From Actinomycetes bacterium (GTDB lineage: Bacteria; Actinomycetota; Acidimicrobiia; Acidimicrobiales; RAAP-2): a stretch of 64,000 nt of DNA. Positions 32,328 to 40,899 of the stretch are shown here, in pieces. The notes under the pieces were generated by a model, which did not search any database, was not told the DNA's origin, and saw only the letters and a program-made list of their open reading frames with translations. The stretch is from contig JAJZBK010000001.1 in the NCBI GenBank assembly GCA_021798955.1, positions 186,001 to 250,000 on the forward strand, read 5' to 3'. Every line of letters starts with the position of its first letter. The first letter of the stretch is position 1. The position numbers were made by a program, and so were the translations under genes.

Positions 32328-33095
32328 TCACCCCGCCCCGATGAGGAGCGCGCCGTCGTGGACGGCGTTGCCCACCAGCGTGTTGACGAACCCCGGCAGG
32401 ACCGTGACGCTGGCACCGAGGAGCAGGAACGTGAGCAGGATCTGGAAGGGGAACCCCAGCCAGTAGACGTTCATCTGCGGGACGGCTTTCGACAGCATGC
32501 CGAGGACGACCTGGGCACCGAAGAGGACGACGAGGACGGGGGCGGCGATCTCGAGCGCCGCAGTGAAGAACGTGGCCAGGTCGGACGAGACCACGTGCGC
32601 GATGTTGCCGGCGGAGGAGAGCGACAGGCCGACGGCGTCGAACGACCGCAGGAACCCCTCGACGATGAGCAGTTCGCCGTTGCCGGCAAAGAGGAGCACC
32701 ACGGCGACCTGCTCGTAGAACTGTCCGAGGAGCGGAGTCTGGTCGGCCGAGAGGGGGTCCAACGACGGGGGCAGGACGAGCCCCCCGAAGAGGTCGAGCA
32801 GCGCGCCGGCGGCGGTGACGGCGCCCACCAGCAACTGCACGATGAACCCGAGCGCCGCGCCGGTGAGCACCTGGACGGCCATGTCGCCGATGAGCGACGG
32901 CGTGGTGAGGGAGAGCTGGCTGCCGGCCACGTGTGGGGCGACGGCGATGGCCAGGCTGAGGGCGATCCCGATGGTGGCCACGGGCGGGAAGACCGATCGG
33001 TTCCCCAGCGGGGGGACGATGAGCAGCCAGGCGAGCGCCCGCACCAGGGCGAGCAGGAACCCGACCAGCCACGGGGCGTTGAGGTCGATCACCAT
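32328..33095 (-). CDS. fliR: Flagellar export gate protein FliR
   Basis: The 255-residue membrane protein has about six hydrophobic segments (for example VGFLLALVRALAWLLIVPPL and VLTGAALGFIVQLLVGAV) and the FliR-type stretch GGLVLPPSLDPLSADQTPLL with LLFAGNGELLIVEG. FliR completes the FliP5-Q4-R1 export channel. It is 42 bases downstream of fliQ. Confidence 0.94.
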   Translation of the reverse strand: MVIDLNAPWLVGFLLALVRALAWLLIVPPLGNRSVFPPVATIGIALSLAIAVAPHVAGSQLSLTTPSLIGDMAVQVLTGAALGFIVQLLVGAVTAAGALLDLFGGLVLPPSLDPLSADQTPLLGQFYEQVAVVLLFAGNGELLIVEGFLRSFDAVGLSLSSAGNIAHVVSSDLATFFTAALEIAAPVLVVLFGAQVVLGMLSKAVPQMNVYWLGFPFQILLTFLLLGASVTVLPGFVNTLVGNAVHDGALLIGAG

Positions 33096-33137
33096 GGCAG
33101 AGCTACCCGACCCACCGAGCGGCGACGGTTGGCACCG

Positions 33138-33410
33138 CTAGCCGCCAAGCAGTTGGGGGATCTGGGTGAACAACGAGTCGGTGTAGCCGACCAGTTGGCC
33201 GAGCATCCAGTGGCCAGCGATGAGCAGGACGATGGCGACGGCCGCCAGCTTGGGCACGAAGGTGAGGGTGAACTCCTGCAGCTGGGTGACCGACTGGAAG
33301 AGCGAGACCACGAGGCCGACCACGAGGCTGGCCAGCAGGATCGGTGCCGCCAGCTCCAAGGTGACCAGCATGGCCTCCACAGCCAGGTGGATGGCGTCGC
33401 CCTGGGTCAT
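33138..33410 (-). CDS. fliQ: Flagellar export gate protein FliQ
   Basis: This 90-residue protein has the two-helix hairpin of FliQ: LELAAPILLASLVVGLVVSL, FQSVTQLQEFTLTFVPK and VAIVLLIAGHWMLGQL. Its ATG overlaps the fliP stop by four bases. It assembles around the FliP-FliR core of the export gate. Confidence 0.95.
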   Translation of the reverse strand: MTQGDAIHLAVEAMLVTLELAAPILLASLVVGLVVSLFQSVTQLQEFTLTFVPKLAAVAIVLLIAGHWMLGQLVGYTDSLFTQIPQLLGG

Positions 33411-34090
33411 CGGAAGCTCGTGAGAAGGGTGTGGGTGACGAGCGTCCAGCCGTCGATCATCACGAAGAGGAGGACCTTGAAGGGAAGCGAGACGAGCGTG
33501 GGTGGCAGCATCATGATGCCCATCGACATGAGCACGGCCGATACCACCAGGTCGATGATGAGGAACGGCACGAAGATGACGAAGCCGATGATGAAGGCGC
33601 TCTTCAGTTGCGAGAGCACGAACGCCGGCACCAGCGCCACCAGCGAGACGTTCTCCGGCGTGGCCGGGTGCTCGTGGGCGGCCTGGGTCATCAAGGTGAG
33701 CTCCTGGGCGTCGGTCTGCTTGAGCATCCAGTGCTCGAGCGGAACTTCGGCCTTGTGGTAGGCCTCGGTGACGTTGATCCTGCCGTGCAGGTAGGGCTGG
33801 AGCGCCTGCTGGTTCATCTGCGACAGCGTCGGCTGCATGATGAAGAGGCTGAGGAACAAGGCGAGGCCGGCGATGACCTGGTTCGGCGGGATGGTCTGGA
33901 GCCCAAGCGCGTTGCGGGTCAGTCCGAGCACCACGACGATGCGGGTGAAGCCCGTCAACATGATCAACAGGGCCGGCGCCACCGCCAGGACGGCGACAGC
34001 CAGGATGATGAGGATGCTCTCGGACGGCTTGGTCAGGCTCTTGCCGAAGTTGAGCTGGACCGAGGACCCGGCAGCAAGGAGCGGGGTCAT
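33407..34090 (-). CDS. fliP: Flagellar export gate protein FliP
   Basis: The 227-residue protein carries the FliP signatures MLTGFTRIVVVLGLTRNALG, PPNQVIAGLALFLSLFIMQP, VLSQLKSAFIIGFVIFVPFL and MSMGIMMLPPTLVSLPFKVL. ATG 34090 overlaps the fliO stop by four bases; the frame is open upstream inside fliO, so the overlap decides the start. The N-terminal segment before the first helix is short, and a cleavable signal peptide is not obvious. Confidence 0.95.
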   Translation of the reverse strand: MTPLLAAGSSVQLNFGKSLTKPSESILIILAVAVLAVAPALLIMLTGFTRIVVVLGLTRNALGLQTIPPNQVIAGLALFLSLFIMQPTLSQMNQQALQPYLHGRINVTEAYHKAEVPLEHWMLKQTDAQELTLMTQAAHEHPATPENVSLVALVPAFVLSQLKSAFIIGFVIFVPFLIIDLVVSAVLMSMGIMMLPPTLVSLPFKVLLFVMIDGWTLVTHTLLTSFR

Positions 34091-34602
34091 CGTCGCACCG
34101 TCAAGTCGCGCAGCTGGTCGAGGCGCATGGACAGCTCCCCCTTGCCCCACTCGCCCCGGGGCGACCAGTCGAGGAAGGTGGTCCGCTCGTTGCCGGGAGC
34201 CGTGTCGCCAGCAGCGGCGTCGTCGCTGAAGACACGTTCGGGGTCGAGCTCGCACAAGGTCGTGATGCTCTGGGCGGTGACGCCGAGGAGCAGGAGCCGT
34301 CCGGCCACCTCGACGGTGAGGAGCGCCTGGCCCTTGCCGAGCGGTTGGCGGGCGACGACGTCGACGACCTTCTGGCGGGGCCGGGGTCGCAAACCAGGCC
34401 GCGAGGCGGACCGGGTGGGCGTCCGTCCGGAGGGCCGGAGACCGCCACCGAGGCCCCGACGGCGAACGACTACGGCGATCGCCCACAGGATGCCCAGGAC
34501 GACGAGCAGCGAGACGACCAGCCGGCCGAGAAGGGCAAGCAGCGAGACGTGCGAGCTGGACGCCGTCGCCGTGGCGAGGAGCGGGAGGAGCGCGGGGGAC
34601 AT
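34087..34602 (-). CDS. fliO: Flagellar export assembly protein FliO
   Basis: The 171-residue protein has one membrane helix (about 24-46, LLGRLVVSLLVVLGILWAIA). A basic linker and the FliO-like beta domain follow, with VDVVARQPLGKGQALLTVEV and RLLLLGVTAQSITTL. FliO helps FliP assemble. Sequence similarity in this family is weak, but position between fliN and fliP is diagnostic. It starts seven bases after the fliN stop. Confidence 0.85.
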   Translation of the reverse strand: MSPALLPLLATATASSSHVSLLALLGRLVVSLLVVLGILWAIAVVVRRRGLGGGLRPSGRTPTRSASRPGLRPRPRQKVVDVVARQPLGKGQALLTVEVAGRLLLLGVTAQSITTLCELDPERVFSDDAAAGDTAPGNERTTFLDWSPRGEWGKGELSMRLDQLRDLTVRR

Positions 34603-34609
34603 GGTGGCC

Positions 34610-35062
34610 TCAGCGCCGCGAGGTGGGCTCGTCGGACGACACGATGTCGAGGATCCGGACGCCGAACTCGTCGTCGACGACGACGACCTCGCCGCGGGCG
34701 AGCAGGGTGTCGTTGATGAGGACGTCGACCGGGCTGCCGGTCGGGCGGTCGAGCTCGATGACGCTGCCCACCTGCAGGGCGAGCAGGTCTCGCAGGAGCA
34801 TCTTGGTCCGGCCGAGCTCGACGGTCACCGTCATCTCCACCCCGTGGAGGAGGTCGAGGGAGCGGGTGGCCGTCGACCCGTCGACCGGCGACGGGACCGA
34901 ACCGGCACCAGTGCCGTTCGCGGCGCCCATACCGGTGCCACCGTGGGCCCCGCCGGCAACAGGCGGTGACGCAGCGGGGTCGACTGAGGCAGGAGGCGGC
35001 TCTGCCGCCGCAACGCCGCCCGGGGCGGACTGGTCAGGTAGGGAGGGTGAGGTGTCGGACAT
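34610..35062 (-). CDS. fliN: Flagellar motor switch protein FliN
   Basis: Residues 1-68 are a Pro/Ala/Gly-rich tail. Residues 69-145 are a SpoA/FliN C-ring domain (LLHGVEMTVTVELGRTKMLL, LQVGSVIELDRPTGSPVDVL, ARGEVVVVDDEFGVRILDIV). FliN forms the lower rim of the switch complex and docks FliH. The start codon shares one base with the fliM stop. I see no CheC-like domain, so this is FliN rather than FliY. Confidence 0.94.
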   Translation of the reverse strand: MSDTSPSLPDQSAPGGVAAAEPPPASVDPAASPPVAGGAHGGTGMGAANGTGAGSVPSPVDGSTATRSLDLLHGVEMTVTVELGRTKMLLRDLLALQVGSVIELDRPTGSPVDVLINDTLLARGEVVVVDDEFGVRILDIVSSDEPTSRR

Positions 35063-36144
35063 CAGACGTGCTCCTCGGGATCGATGACGACACAGGCGAG
35101 GCGTTTGCCGCTGGTCGTCGGCAGGACGTCGAGATGGTGCTGCTCGCCTGCCACCAGGGCGAGCGGGGCACCGTGGTCGTAGGGGAGGTCGATCACGTCA
35201 CCCGGGGCCAGGTGCAAGACGTCGGCCGGGGTGAGCGTGGTGGAGGGGAACCGCACCCGCACGTCGACCGGCGTGTCGAGCAACCGCCGAGCGACCGCCT
35301 CGCTGGCCCGGGTAGCGGGCAGGTCGTCCTCGGCAGCCTGGGCGGAGAGGGCATCGGCGAGCGGGTGGAGGATACTGAAGGGGAAGCAGAGGTCGAAGCG
35401 GTAGGAGGCGTCCTCGCCGAGCTCGAGGGTGACCGGGGCGAGCAGGTACATGTCGGTGGGCCGGACCGGCGGCAGGAACTGAACGCTCGACACCTGCACG
35501 GCCGAGCCGACCTGCAGGGCGGCGAGCGGGGCGAAGATGGCGGGAAGCTCGTTGAAGAGATCGTCGGCGACGGTTGCCACCAGCCGTTGCTCGACCTCGG
35601 TCAGCGCTCGTCCCCCGGCGGTGGCCTTGCCCGGCCCGCCCATCCGCAGGTCGACGGCCACCAGGGCCAGCTCGACAGGCAGGTGGAGGACGAGGCGGCC
35701 GGTGAGCGGCGGCAGCACGACAGCGAAGAGACAGGTCGGCTCGGGCAGCGTGGCCGAGTACTCGGCCCAGCTGCACTGCTCGAGGTCGCCCAGCGCCAGG
35801 TTGACCGGCGCCCGCAACCTGGTGGTGAGGACCCCACCGCCCCGATGGGCCAGCACCTCGAGGAGCACCCGGAGGCCACGGACCTGCGAACGGTCGAGCG
35901 TCTCGGGCATCCGGAAGTCGTAGGGGCGGACCGTGCGGCGGTGGTCCTCCCCGTGCGCCGAGTGGTGGCTCGCCCCGGCGGCGTCGTCGGCAAGTGCGCC
36001 ATCGGGCGCCGCCCCGTCCAGTGCGACGCCGTCGTTGGCCACACCCCGGGTAGGCGCAGCCCCGGTGGGTTCGTCCCGGGCGGGCGCGGTCGTACCGGCT
36101 GCAGCGACGCTGTCGGGTTGGGTGGCAGGAGGGGCGTCGACCAT
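35062..36144 (-). CDS. fliM: Flagellar motor switch protein FliM without a recognisable CheY-binding N-terminus
   Basis: The 360-residue protein has the FliM middle domain (about 70-255: RPYDFRMPETLDRSQVRGLR, then RMGGPG and ALTEVEQRLVATVADDLFNE) and a C-terminal SpoA domain (VRVRFPSTTLTPADVLHLAP). The first 65 residues are a disordered Ala/Pro/Asp-rich tail. They lack the LSQxEIDALL-type helix that binds phospho-CheY in typical FliM. Signalling to the switch must therefore use another site or differ. It starts two bases downstream of the flgE stop. Confidence 0.93.
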   Translation of the reverse strand: MVDAPPATQPDSVAAAGTTAPARDEPTGAAPTRGVANDGVALDGAAPDGALADDAAGASHHSAHGEDHRRTVRPYDFRMPETLDRSQVRGLRVLLEVLAHRGGGVLTTRLRAPVNLALGDLEQCSWAEYSATLPEPTCLFAVVLPPLTGRLVLHLPVELALVAVDLRMGGPGKATAGGRALTEVEQRLVATVADDLFNELPAIFAPLAALQVGSAVQVSSVQFLPPVRPTDMYLLAPVTLELGEDASYRFDLCFPFSILHPLADALSAQAAEDDLPATRASEAVARRLLDTPVDVRVRFPSTTLTPADVLHLAPGDVIDLPYDHGAPLALVAGEQHHLDVLPTTSGKRLACVVIDPEEHV

Positions 36145-36146
36145 CG

Positions 36147-37448
36147 TCAGGCCATCTGGACCAGAGTCTGGGTGACGGTCGAGTCAGTGTTCACGACCTT
36201 GGTGTTGGCCTGGTAGGCCTCCTGGGCGACCACCAGGTTGGTGAGCTGGGTAGCCAGGTTGACGTTGGAGGACTCGAGCGAGCCTCCGATGAGCGACCCG
36301 CGGCCGCCGGTGCCCGGTGCCCCGATGGACGGCTGGCCCGAGTTCGGCGTGCTGATGTAGTCGAGGTTGCCGATCGTCTCGAGGCCGCCCGGATTGGCGA
36401 AATTGGCCAGCGCCAACTGGCCGATGTTCTCGGTGAGCCCGTTGGAGAACGAGCCGACGATCATCCCGCTGGCGTTGATCGAGTACGAGGTGAGGGTGCC
36501 GGCCGCCGAGCCGTTCTGTCCGGCCACCGTCGCCGTCGACTGGCCGGCGAACTGGGTGAAGGCCGCCGCCGTCCCCGGAGCTGGGAAGTCGAGGTTCCAG
36601 GTGTCACCAGCCGGGAAGGTGTAGCCGGAGGGCATGGTGCTGACCGGGAGGGAGAACGAGCCGTCCGGGTTGGTGGTGGCCCCGGTGATCGAGGCCACCT
36701 GGCCGGTGGTCGGGTCGAAGGCCACGGTAGGCGGTGTGCTCCACAGGTTCGCCGTCCCACCGCCGGCGAGCGTCGCGGTCCCTTGCACGGTCCAGCTGTT
36801 GGCCGTGCCCGACACCGGCGTGAACGTCAGCACCACCGGGATGGCGTTGCCGAGGGAGTCGTAGGCGTGGGTCGTCATCGAGATCGGCGTCGCCGTGCCC
36901 GAGCCGCTCCAGGCGGGGAGGTTCCCGCCCATGGTGATAGCGCTGGTGGCGGAGGCCGGGATCACCTGGCCGGTCGGGACGGTCACCGGGCCGACCGGGG
37001 CGTTGGCGTTCACCTGGCCGTTGACGGCCTGCCACCCCTGGACGAGCCCGCCCGTCGGCGTGGCGAGGTTGCCGTTGGCGTCGACGGTCAGGTGCCCGGC
37101 TCGGGTGAACACCTGCTGACCACCTTGGACGGCGACGAGGAAGCCGCTGCCCGAGATGGCGACGTCGTTGGGCTGGTTGGTCTGCTGGAGCGAGCCCTCG
37201 GAGAGGTCGTTCGAGACGGCGGCGACCCGCACGCCCGAGCCGACGGCGACCGGGTTGATGCCGGCACCGGTGTTGCCGGCCGGGGGGGCACTGGCCCCTG
37301 CCACCTGCTCGGAGAGCAGGTCGACGAAGTCGACACTTTGCTGCTTGAAGCCATCCGTGTTGACGTTGGCGATGTTGTTGCCGATCGTGTCGAGGTACGT
37401 CTGGTTGGCGTCAATGCCGGACACGGCGGCGAGCAGGGCTCGGTCCAT
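36147..37448 (-). CDS. flgE: Flagellar hook protein FlgE
   Basis: The 433-residue protein has the N-terminal rod/hook motif ALLAAVSGIDANQTYLDTIG with NNIANVNTDGFKQQ, a Thr/Gly/Ala-rich variable middle, and the C-terminal helix SNVNLATQLTNLVVAQEAYQ ending in VVNTDSTVTQTLVQM. It builds the hook polymer after rod completion. It lies between flgD and fliM; a 66-base gap separates it from flgD, with a GGAGGAA ribosome-binding site. Confidence 0.95.
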   Translation of the reverse strand: MDRALLAAVSGIDANQTYLDTIGNNIANVNTDGFKQQSVDFVDLLSEQVAGASAPPAGNTGAGINPVAVGSGVRVAAVSNDLSEGSLQQTNQPNDVAISGSGFLVAVQGGQQVFTRAGHLTVDANGNLATPTGGLVQGWQAVNGQVNANAPVGPVTVPTGQVIPASATSAITMGGNLPAWSGSGTATPISMTTHAYDSLGNAIPVVLTFTPVSGTANSWTVQGTATLAGGGTANLWSTPPTVAFDPTTGQVASITGATTNPDGSFSLPVSTMPSGYTFPAGDTWNLDFPAPGTAAAFTQFAGQSTATVAGQNGSAAGTLTSYSINASGMIVGSFSNGLTENIGQLALANFANPGGLETIGNLDYISTPNSGQPSIGAPGTGGRGSLIGGSLESSNVNLATQLTNLVVAQEAYQANTKVVNTDSTVTQTLVQMA

Positions 37449-37514
37449 GGGTTCCTCCTCGGTGTGGTTCGAACGTTGCGTGGCGGTCTGGGGTGCGGCT
37501 CGGGTTGCGGGTGC

Positions 37515-38009
37515 TCAGGCGGTCGTCGACGAGCCGGTCCCGGACCCGCTGGTGGCCGACGTGGTGGTCGTCCCCGACGACGGCGGCGGCGTTCCCACTG
37601 ACTGGACCGCGCTGAGCGGGACGGCGGTGCCGTTGACGTCGAGCACCGGACCGTTCGTCGGGTCGAGCGAGACCCCGGTCACCTTGCCGGAGACCGCCGT
37701 GCCGTCAGCCAGCGTGGCGTTGACCTGCTGGCCGATCATGCTGGTCGACGTCGCGGTCTGCTGGCTGGCCAGCTCTTGGCTGATGGTGGTCTGGAGGTTC
37801 GAGATGGTCTCGACCTCGGTCAGCTGCGCGGTCTGCGAGAGGAACTGGGTCCCCGAGGTGGGGTTCAGCGGGTCCTGGTACTTGAGCTGGGCGACCAGCA
37901 GGTTCAGAAAGGTGTTCGGGTTGGTCAGGCTCTGGAGCGGGTTGGTGGTCGAGGACGCCGACGAGGCGGCGGTCGTGGCCTGGGATGCTGACACGGGGTT
38001 CACGGTCAT
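37515..38009 (-). CDS. flgD: Flagellar hook cap/scaffold protein FlgD
   Basis: The 164-residue protein has the FlgD N-terminal signature FLNLLVAQLKYQDPLNPTSG with TQFLSQTAQLTEVETISNLQ, then a short beta domain (ATLADGTAVSGKVTGVSLDP) and a Ser/Thr/Gly tail. FlgD caps the growing hook. The C-terminal FlgD tudor/Ig-like part is reduced compared with enteric FlgD. ATG 38009 has AAGGAG upstream; the frame is open further upstream. Confidence 0.93.
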   Translation of the reverse strand: MTVNPVSASQATTAASSASSTTNPLQSLTNPNTFLNLLVAQLKYQDPLNPTSGTQFLSQTAQLTEVETISNLQTTISQELASQQTATSTSMIGQQVNATLADGTAVSGKVTGVSLDPTNGPVLDVNGTAVPLSAVQSVGTPPPSSGTTTTSATSGSGTGSSTTA

Positions 38010-38068
38010 GCTCGGATGCTCCTTGCGGGGACGGATCGCTGGGTGGCGGGTCGGAGGGGGGTCATGGG

Positions 38069-39778
38069 TCAGAGGCGGAGGTCGATGGTCCACAGGCCGG
38101 ATGGCGACGCGGCCCGGGTGGTCCGGGAAGCCCTGGCGTCGGTGTCGTCACGTCGAGCCGTGGCCACCCCGGCCACGGCCGCCGGGGCGGCTGTGCGTGT
38201 CGAGCGCCGTCCACCTCGCCGCCCGGCGTCGTGCGTGCCCGCCTGCGCCGAGCCAAACGAGGCCAGCTCGACCACCACCTGGTGCCCGGATGCCGCCAGC
38301 TGGTCGTGGAGCTCGGGCAGGGCGCCGCTGAGGGCGGCATGTCCGGCTTCGGTGCCGGCCCACAGGGTGACGACGACCTGCTGGGCATCGACCGACACGG
38401 TCGCCTGCACCGTGCCCAGCCCCTCGGGCTGGAGGCCGAGGCTGACCGAGTGGACACCGAGGTCGGTCCGGAGTGGAGCGAGGACGGTGACCATCTGTTC
38501 GGGGACAGCCGGGGCTCCAGACCCCTGTGGCGCAGCCGCCCCTGCACTCGGTGCCGTTCCGGATGCACTCGGTGCCGTTCCGGATGGTGCAGTGGCGGCA
38601 CTTGATGCCGACAGGCTTCCCGCCAGCGACGTACCGCCGCCGGGCCCGGACGTCGTCGGCGCCGGGGCAGGTCCCGCACCGGACGTGCCGCCCGACGTCT
38701 GACCGGCTCGCCCCTCGTTCTCCCCGGCGGCCAGCCCCGTCGTTGCCCCGGCAGCCAGCCCCGCCTTCGCGCTCCCGCTCCCGGCCCGAGCGGCCTGCAC
38801 GTCTGCCGCCGCAGAAGGCGGCGTCGCCCCCAGGCGGGTAGGAGCCGGCGTTGCCGGGCTATCGACCGCGCCGTTGCCTGGTGTCACCGGCGCAGCCGAG
38901 GCGCCCGGTCCGGATGGTCCACCGGGGGCGCCGTCCGGCGTGGTCACACCGAGTTTGGTCGCAGCCGTTCCCGTGCCCGCTGCACGGGTCGACGTCCCGG
39001 CCGACGACGGCGCCTGGCCGGCCGCCGTCGACTCCTCGCCAGCGGCGGCTACCTGCCCGGGTCGCTCCGGGGCCGGACCACCAGCGCCAGGGAGGGTCGA
39101 GCCGGTGGGGCTAGTGGGGCTGGTGGGACCTGTCGACGTGCCGGCCGCCACGGGGAGCGCTCCTGTCCCTGGTCCCGTCGGCGTCGACGCGACATCCGGT
39201 CCGCCTCGGCCACCGGCAAGATCGGAGGACGTGCTGGCGGGGGCCACGCCTGGGGCCACGCCTGGGGCCACGAGCTGGGCCTGGGAGGCATCGGTCACGT
39301 GGTGGCCACCACCGGCCACCACCTGGCTTGACGAGTGCGGCCCACGCTGGGGACGACCGGCCTGGCTCGACCCTCCAGCTACCCGAGCTGAACCGTCCTG
39401 TCCGGCAACGGCGCCTGGTGTGCCCGCCGCGCTGGGGCGGCCGGCTCCTTGGTGGTTCGCTCGGGCGCCACTGTCGGCGGTCGGGGCTCGGGTGCCACTG
39501 TCGGCCGCCGGGGCCGTGGGAGCGGGGCCAGGCGCTGGGTACTCGTCAGTGCCAGCCGTCGGCGGTGCCGGTGCGGACCCTCCTGCCGAGGTCGCTGGAG
39601 GTGTGGGTACCGACGACCCGGACCCGTTGTCCGGCAGGGATGCCGCCGGGCCGGCAGTCGCCGCACCGAGCAGGTCGGGGAAGCTCGACCCCCCGGTGGG
39701 GGCATCGGTCGTCGAGGAGCTCGACCCCGAGGGCACCACCGGTGCCAGGTCGACGACGGTGGCAACGGACGCACTCAC
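38069..39778 (-). CDS. fliK: Hook-length control protein FliK
   Basis: The 569-residue product has a very long disordered Pro/Ala/Gly/Ser-rich N-terminal region. Near residues 440-510 is a Flg_hook domain (LGLQPEGLGTVQATVSVDAQ, VVVTLWAGTEAGHAALSGAL, PELHDQLAASGHQVVVELAS). A basic C-terminus follows. FliK measures hook length and triggers the FlhB switch. Identification rests on the C-terminal domain and position upstream of flgD. GTG 39778 overlaps the previous stop (GTGA). The disordered part contains short tandem repeats. Confidence 0.85.
   Translation of the reverse strand: MSASVATVVDLAPVVPSGSSSSTTDAPTGGSSFPDLLGAATAGPAASLPDNGSGSSVPTPPATSAGGSAPAPPTAGTDEYPAPGPAPTAPAADSGTRAPTADSGARANHQGAGRPSAAGTPGAVAGQDGSARVAGGSSQAGRPQRGPHSSSQVVAGGGHHVTDASQAQLVAPGVAPGVAPASTSSDLAGGRGGPDVASTPTGPGTGALPVAAGTSTGPTSPTSPTGSTLPGAGGPAPERPGQVAAAGEESTAAGQAPSSAGTSTRAAGTGTAATKLGVTTPDGAPGGPSGPGASAAPVTPGNGAVDSPATPAPTRLGATPPSAAADVQAARAGSGSAKAGLAAGATTGLAAGENEGRAGQTSGGTSGAGPAPAPTTSGPGGGTSLAGSLSASSAATAPSGTAPSASGTAPSAGAAAPQGSGAPAVPEQMVTVLAPLRTDLGVHSVSLGLQPEGLGTVQATVSVDAQQVVVTLWAGTEAGHAALSGALPELHDQLAASGHQVVVELASFGSAQAGTHDAGRRGGRRSTRTAAPAAVAGVATARRDDTDARASRTTRAASPSGLWTIDLRL
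38544..38585 (-). repeat. 21-bp tandem duplication in fliK
   Basis: Two perfect copies of GCACTCGGTGCCGTTCCGGA plus T encode a repeated Ser-Gly-Thr-Ala-Pro segment. A 12-bp repeat (GGCCACGCCTGG) occurs near 39242-39270 in the same gene. Confidence 0.85.
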
Positions 39779-40899
39779 GACGAGCTCCCTCCGAGCAGTC
39801 CCATGATGGTGGAGACGTAGGTCTGGGTCTCCGGGTACGGAGGGATCCCTCCGTAGCTCTGGACGGCCCCGGCCCCGGCGTTGTAGGCGGCCAGCGCGAG
39901 CGGCACCGAGCCGAACGCCTTCAGGTTCCCCGCCAAGATCTGCGCCGCTCCGTCGACGGCCTGTGCCGGGTCGAACGGGTCGACGCCGAGGCTGCTCGCC
40001 GTCGACGGCATGAGCTGCATGAGCCCCTGCGCTCCCGCCGAGCTGACCGCCGTGGGGTCGTAGCCCGATTCGACCTTGGCCACCGCAGCCAGCAGCTGAG
40101 GGGAGACTCCGTAGGTGGCACCGGCCGACAAGAAGAGCGGCGCCAGCGTGGCGGGAACACCGAGCGAGCCAAGCCCCGCCACCGTCGCCGGCGACGACGC
40201 GCCGACCATGGCAGCAACGGGGGTCCCGCTCACCGGTGCTCCGACCGGTCCGCTCGACGGGACGATCTGACGGATGGCGCACGGCGCCGTCCACACCGAC
40301 TGCACCTGCACCGTCGTCCCTGTGTGCGGAGCGTCGATCATCTTGCCGTTGCCGATGTAGATGCCGACGTGACCCGGCCCCCCAGGACCGGGCTCGAAGA
40401 ACAGCAGATCGCCCGGACGGGCATCGGCCAAGCTGGCCACGGGGCTGCCGACGGTCGCCTGCTCCTGGCTGGTGCGGGGCAGAGCGATGCCCAGATCGGC
40501 ATAGACGTGCTGGACCAGTCCCGAGCAGTCGAAGCCGGTCGCCGGGCTGGTTCCCCCCCACTGGTAGGGCACGCCGATGTACTGGGCGGCATCCGCGACG
40601 ACCTGGCTGCCGGTCACCGCCTGCCCGACAGGGGCCGCTCCGAGCACGCCCACTCCTCCGAGCGAGCTCGCCGTCGTCATCGCGCCTGCTCCGAGCACGC
40701 CCATCCCGCCCGACGCCGCAGCGGGAGCCTCTCCGTCGAGCTGGGCGAAGGCGTCCTGGATCGCCGTGAGCATGCCGGCGAAGTTCCCCGACGACGCATC
40801 GGAGGCCAACTGCGGACCGAGCCCGGCGAAGGTCTGGGCGGCAGCGGCGACCTGCTGGGCGACGGGCGGCAAGACGACGGTCGAGGAGACGTCCGTCAC
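39775..40899 (-). CDS. Flagellar-operon wall hydrolase: NlpC/P60 endopeptidase fused to SLT lytic transglycosylase
   Basis: The 374-residue protein has an N-terminal helical region (1-60), an NlpC/P60 domain (about 98-215) and a C-terminal soluble lytic transglycosylase domain. The NlpC/P60 domain has catalytic Cys125 in TGFDCSGLVQHVYADLG and His177 in GPGHVGIYIG. The SLT domain (about 265-374) has VAKVESGYDPTAVSSAGAQG, the Glu in VESGY, and LMQLMPSTASSLG plus AAYNAGAGAV. It is wedged between fliJ and fliK with four-base overlaps on both sides, so it is a true operon member and probably opens peptidoglycan for the rod, as FlgJ does in proteobacteria. There is no signal peptide; export through the flagellar apparatus is plausible. 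Confidence 0.88.
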   Translation of the reverse strand: MTDVSSTVVLPPVAQQVAAAAQTFAGLGPQLASDASSGNFAGMLTAIQDAFAQLDGEAPAAASGGMGVLGAGAMTTASSLGGVGVLGAAPVGQAVTGSQVVADAAQYIGVPYQWGGTSPATGFDCSGLVQHVYADLGIALPRTSQEQATVGSPVASLADARPGDLLFFEPGPGGPGHVGIYIGNGKMIDAPHTGTTVQVQSVWTAPCAIRQIVPSSGPVGAPVSGTPVAAMVGASSPATVAGLGSLGVPATLAPLFLSAGATYGVSPQLLAAVAKVESGYDPTAVSSAGAQGLMQLMPSTASSLGVDPFDPAQAVDGAAQILAGNLKAFGSVPLALAAYNAGAGAVQSYGGIPPYPETQTYVSTIMGLLGGSSS

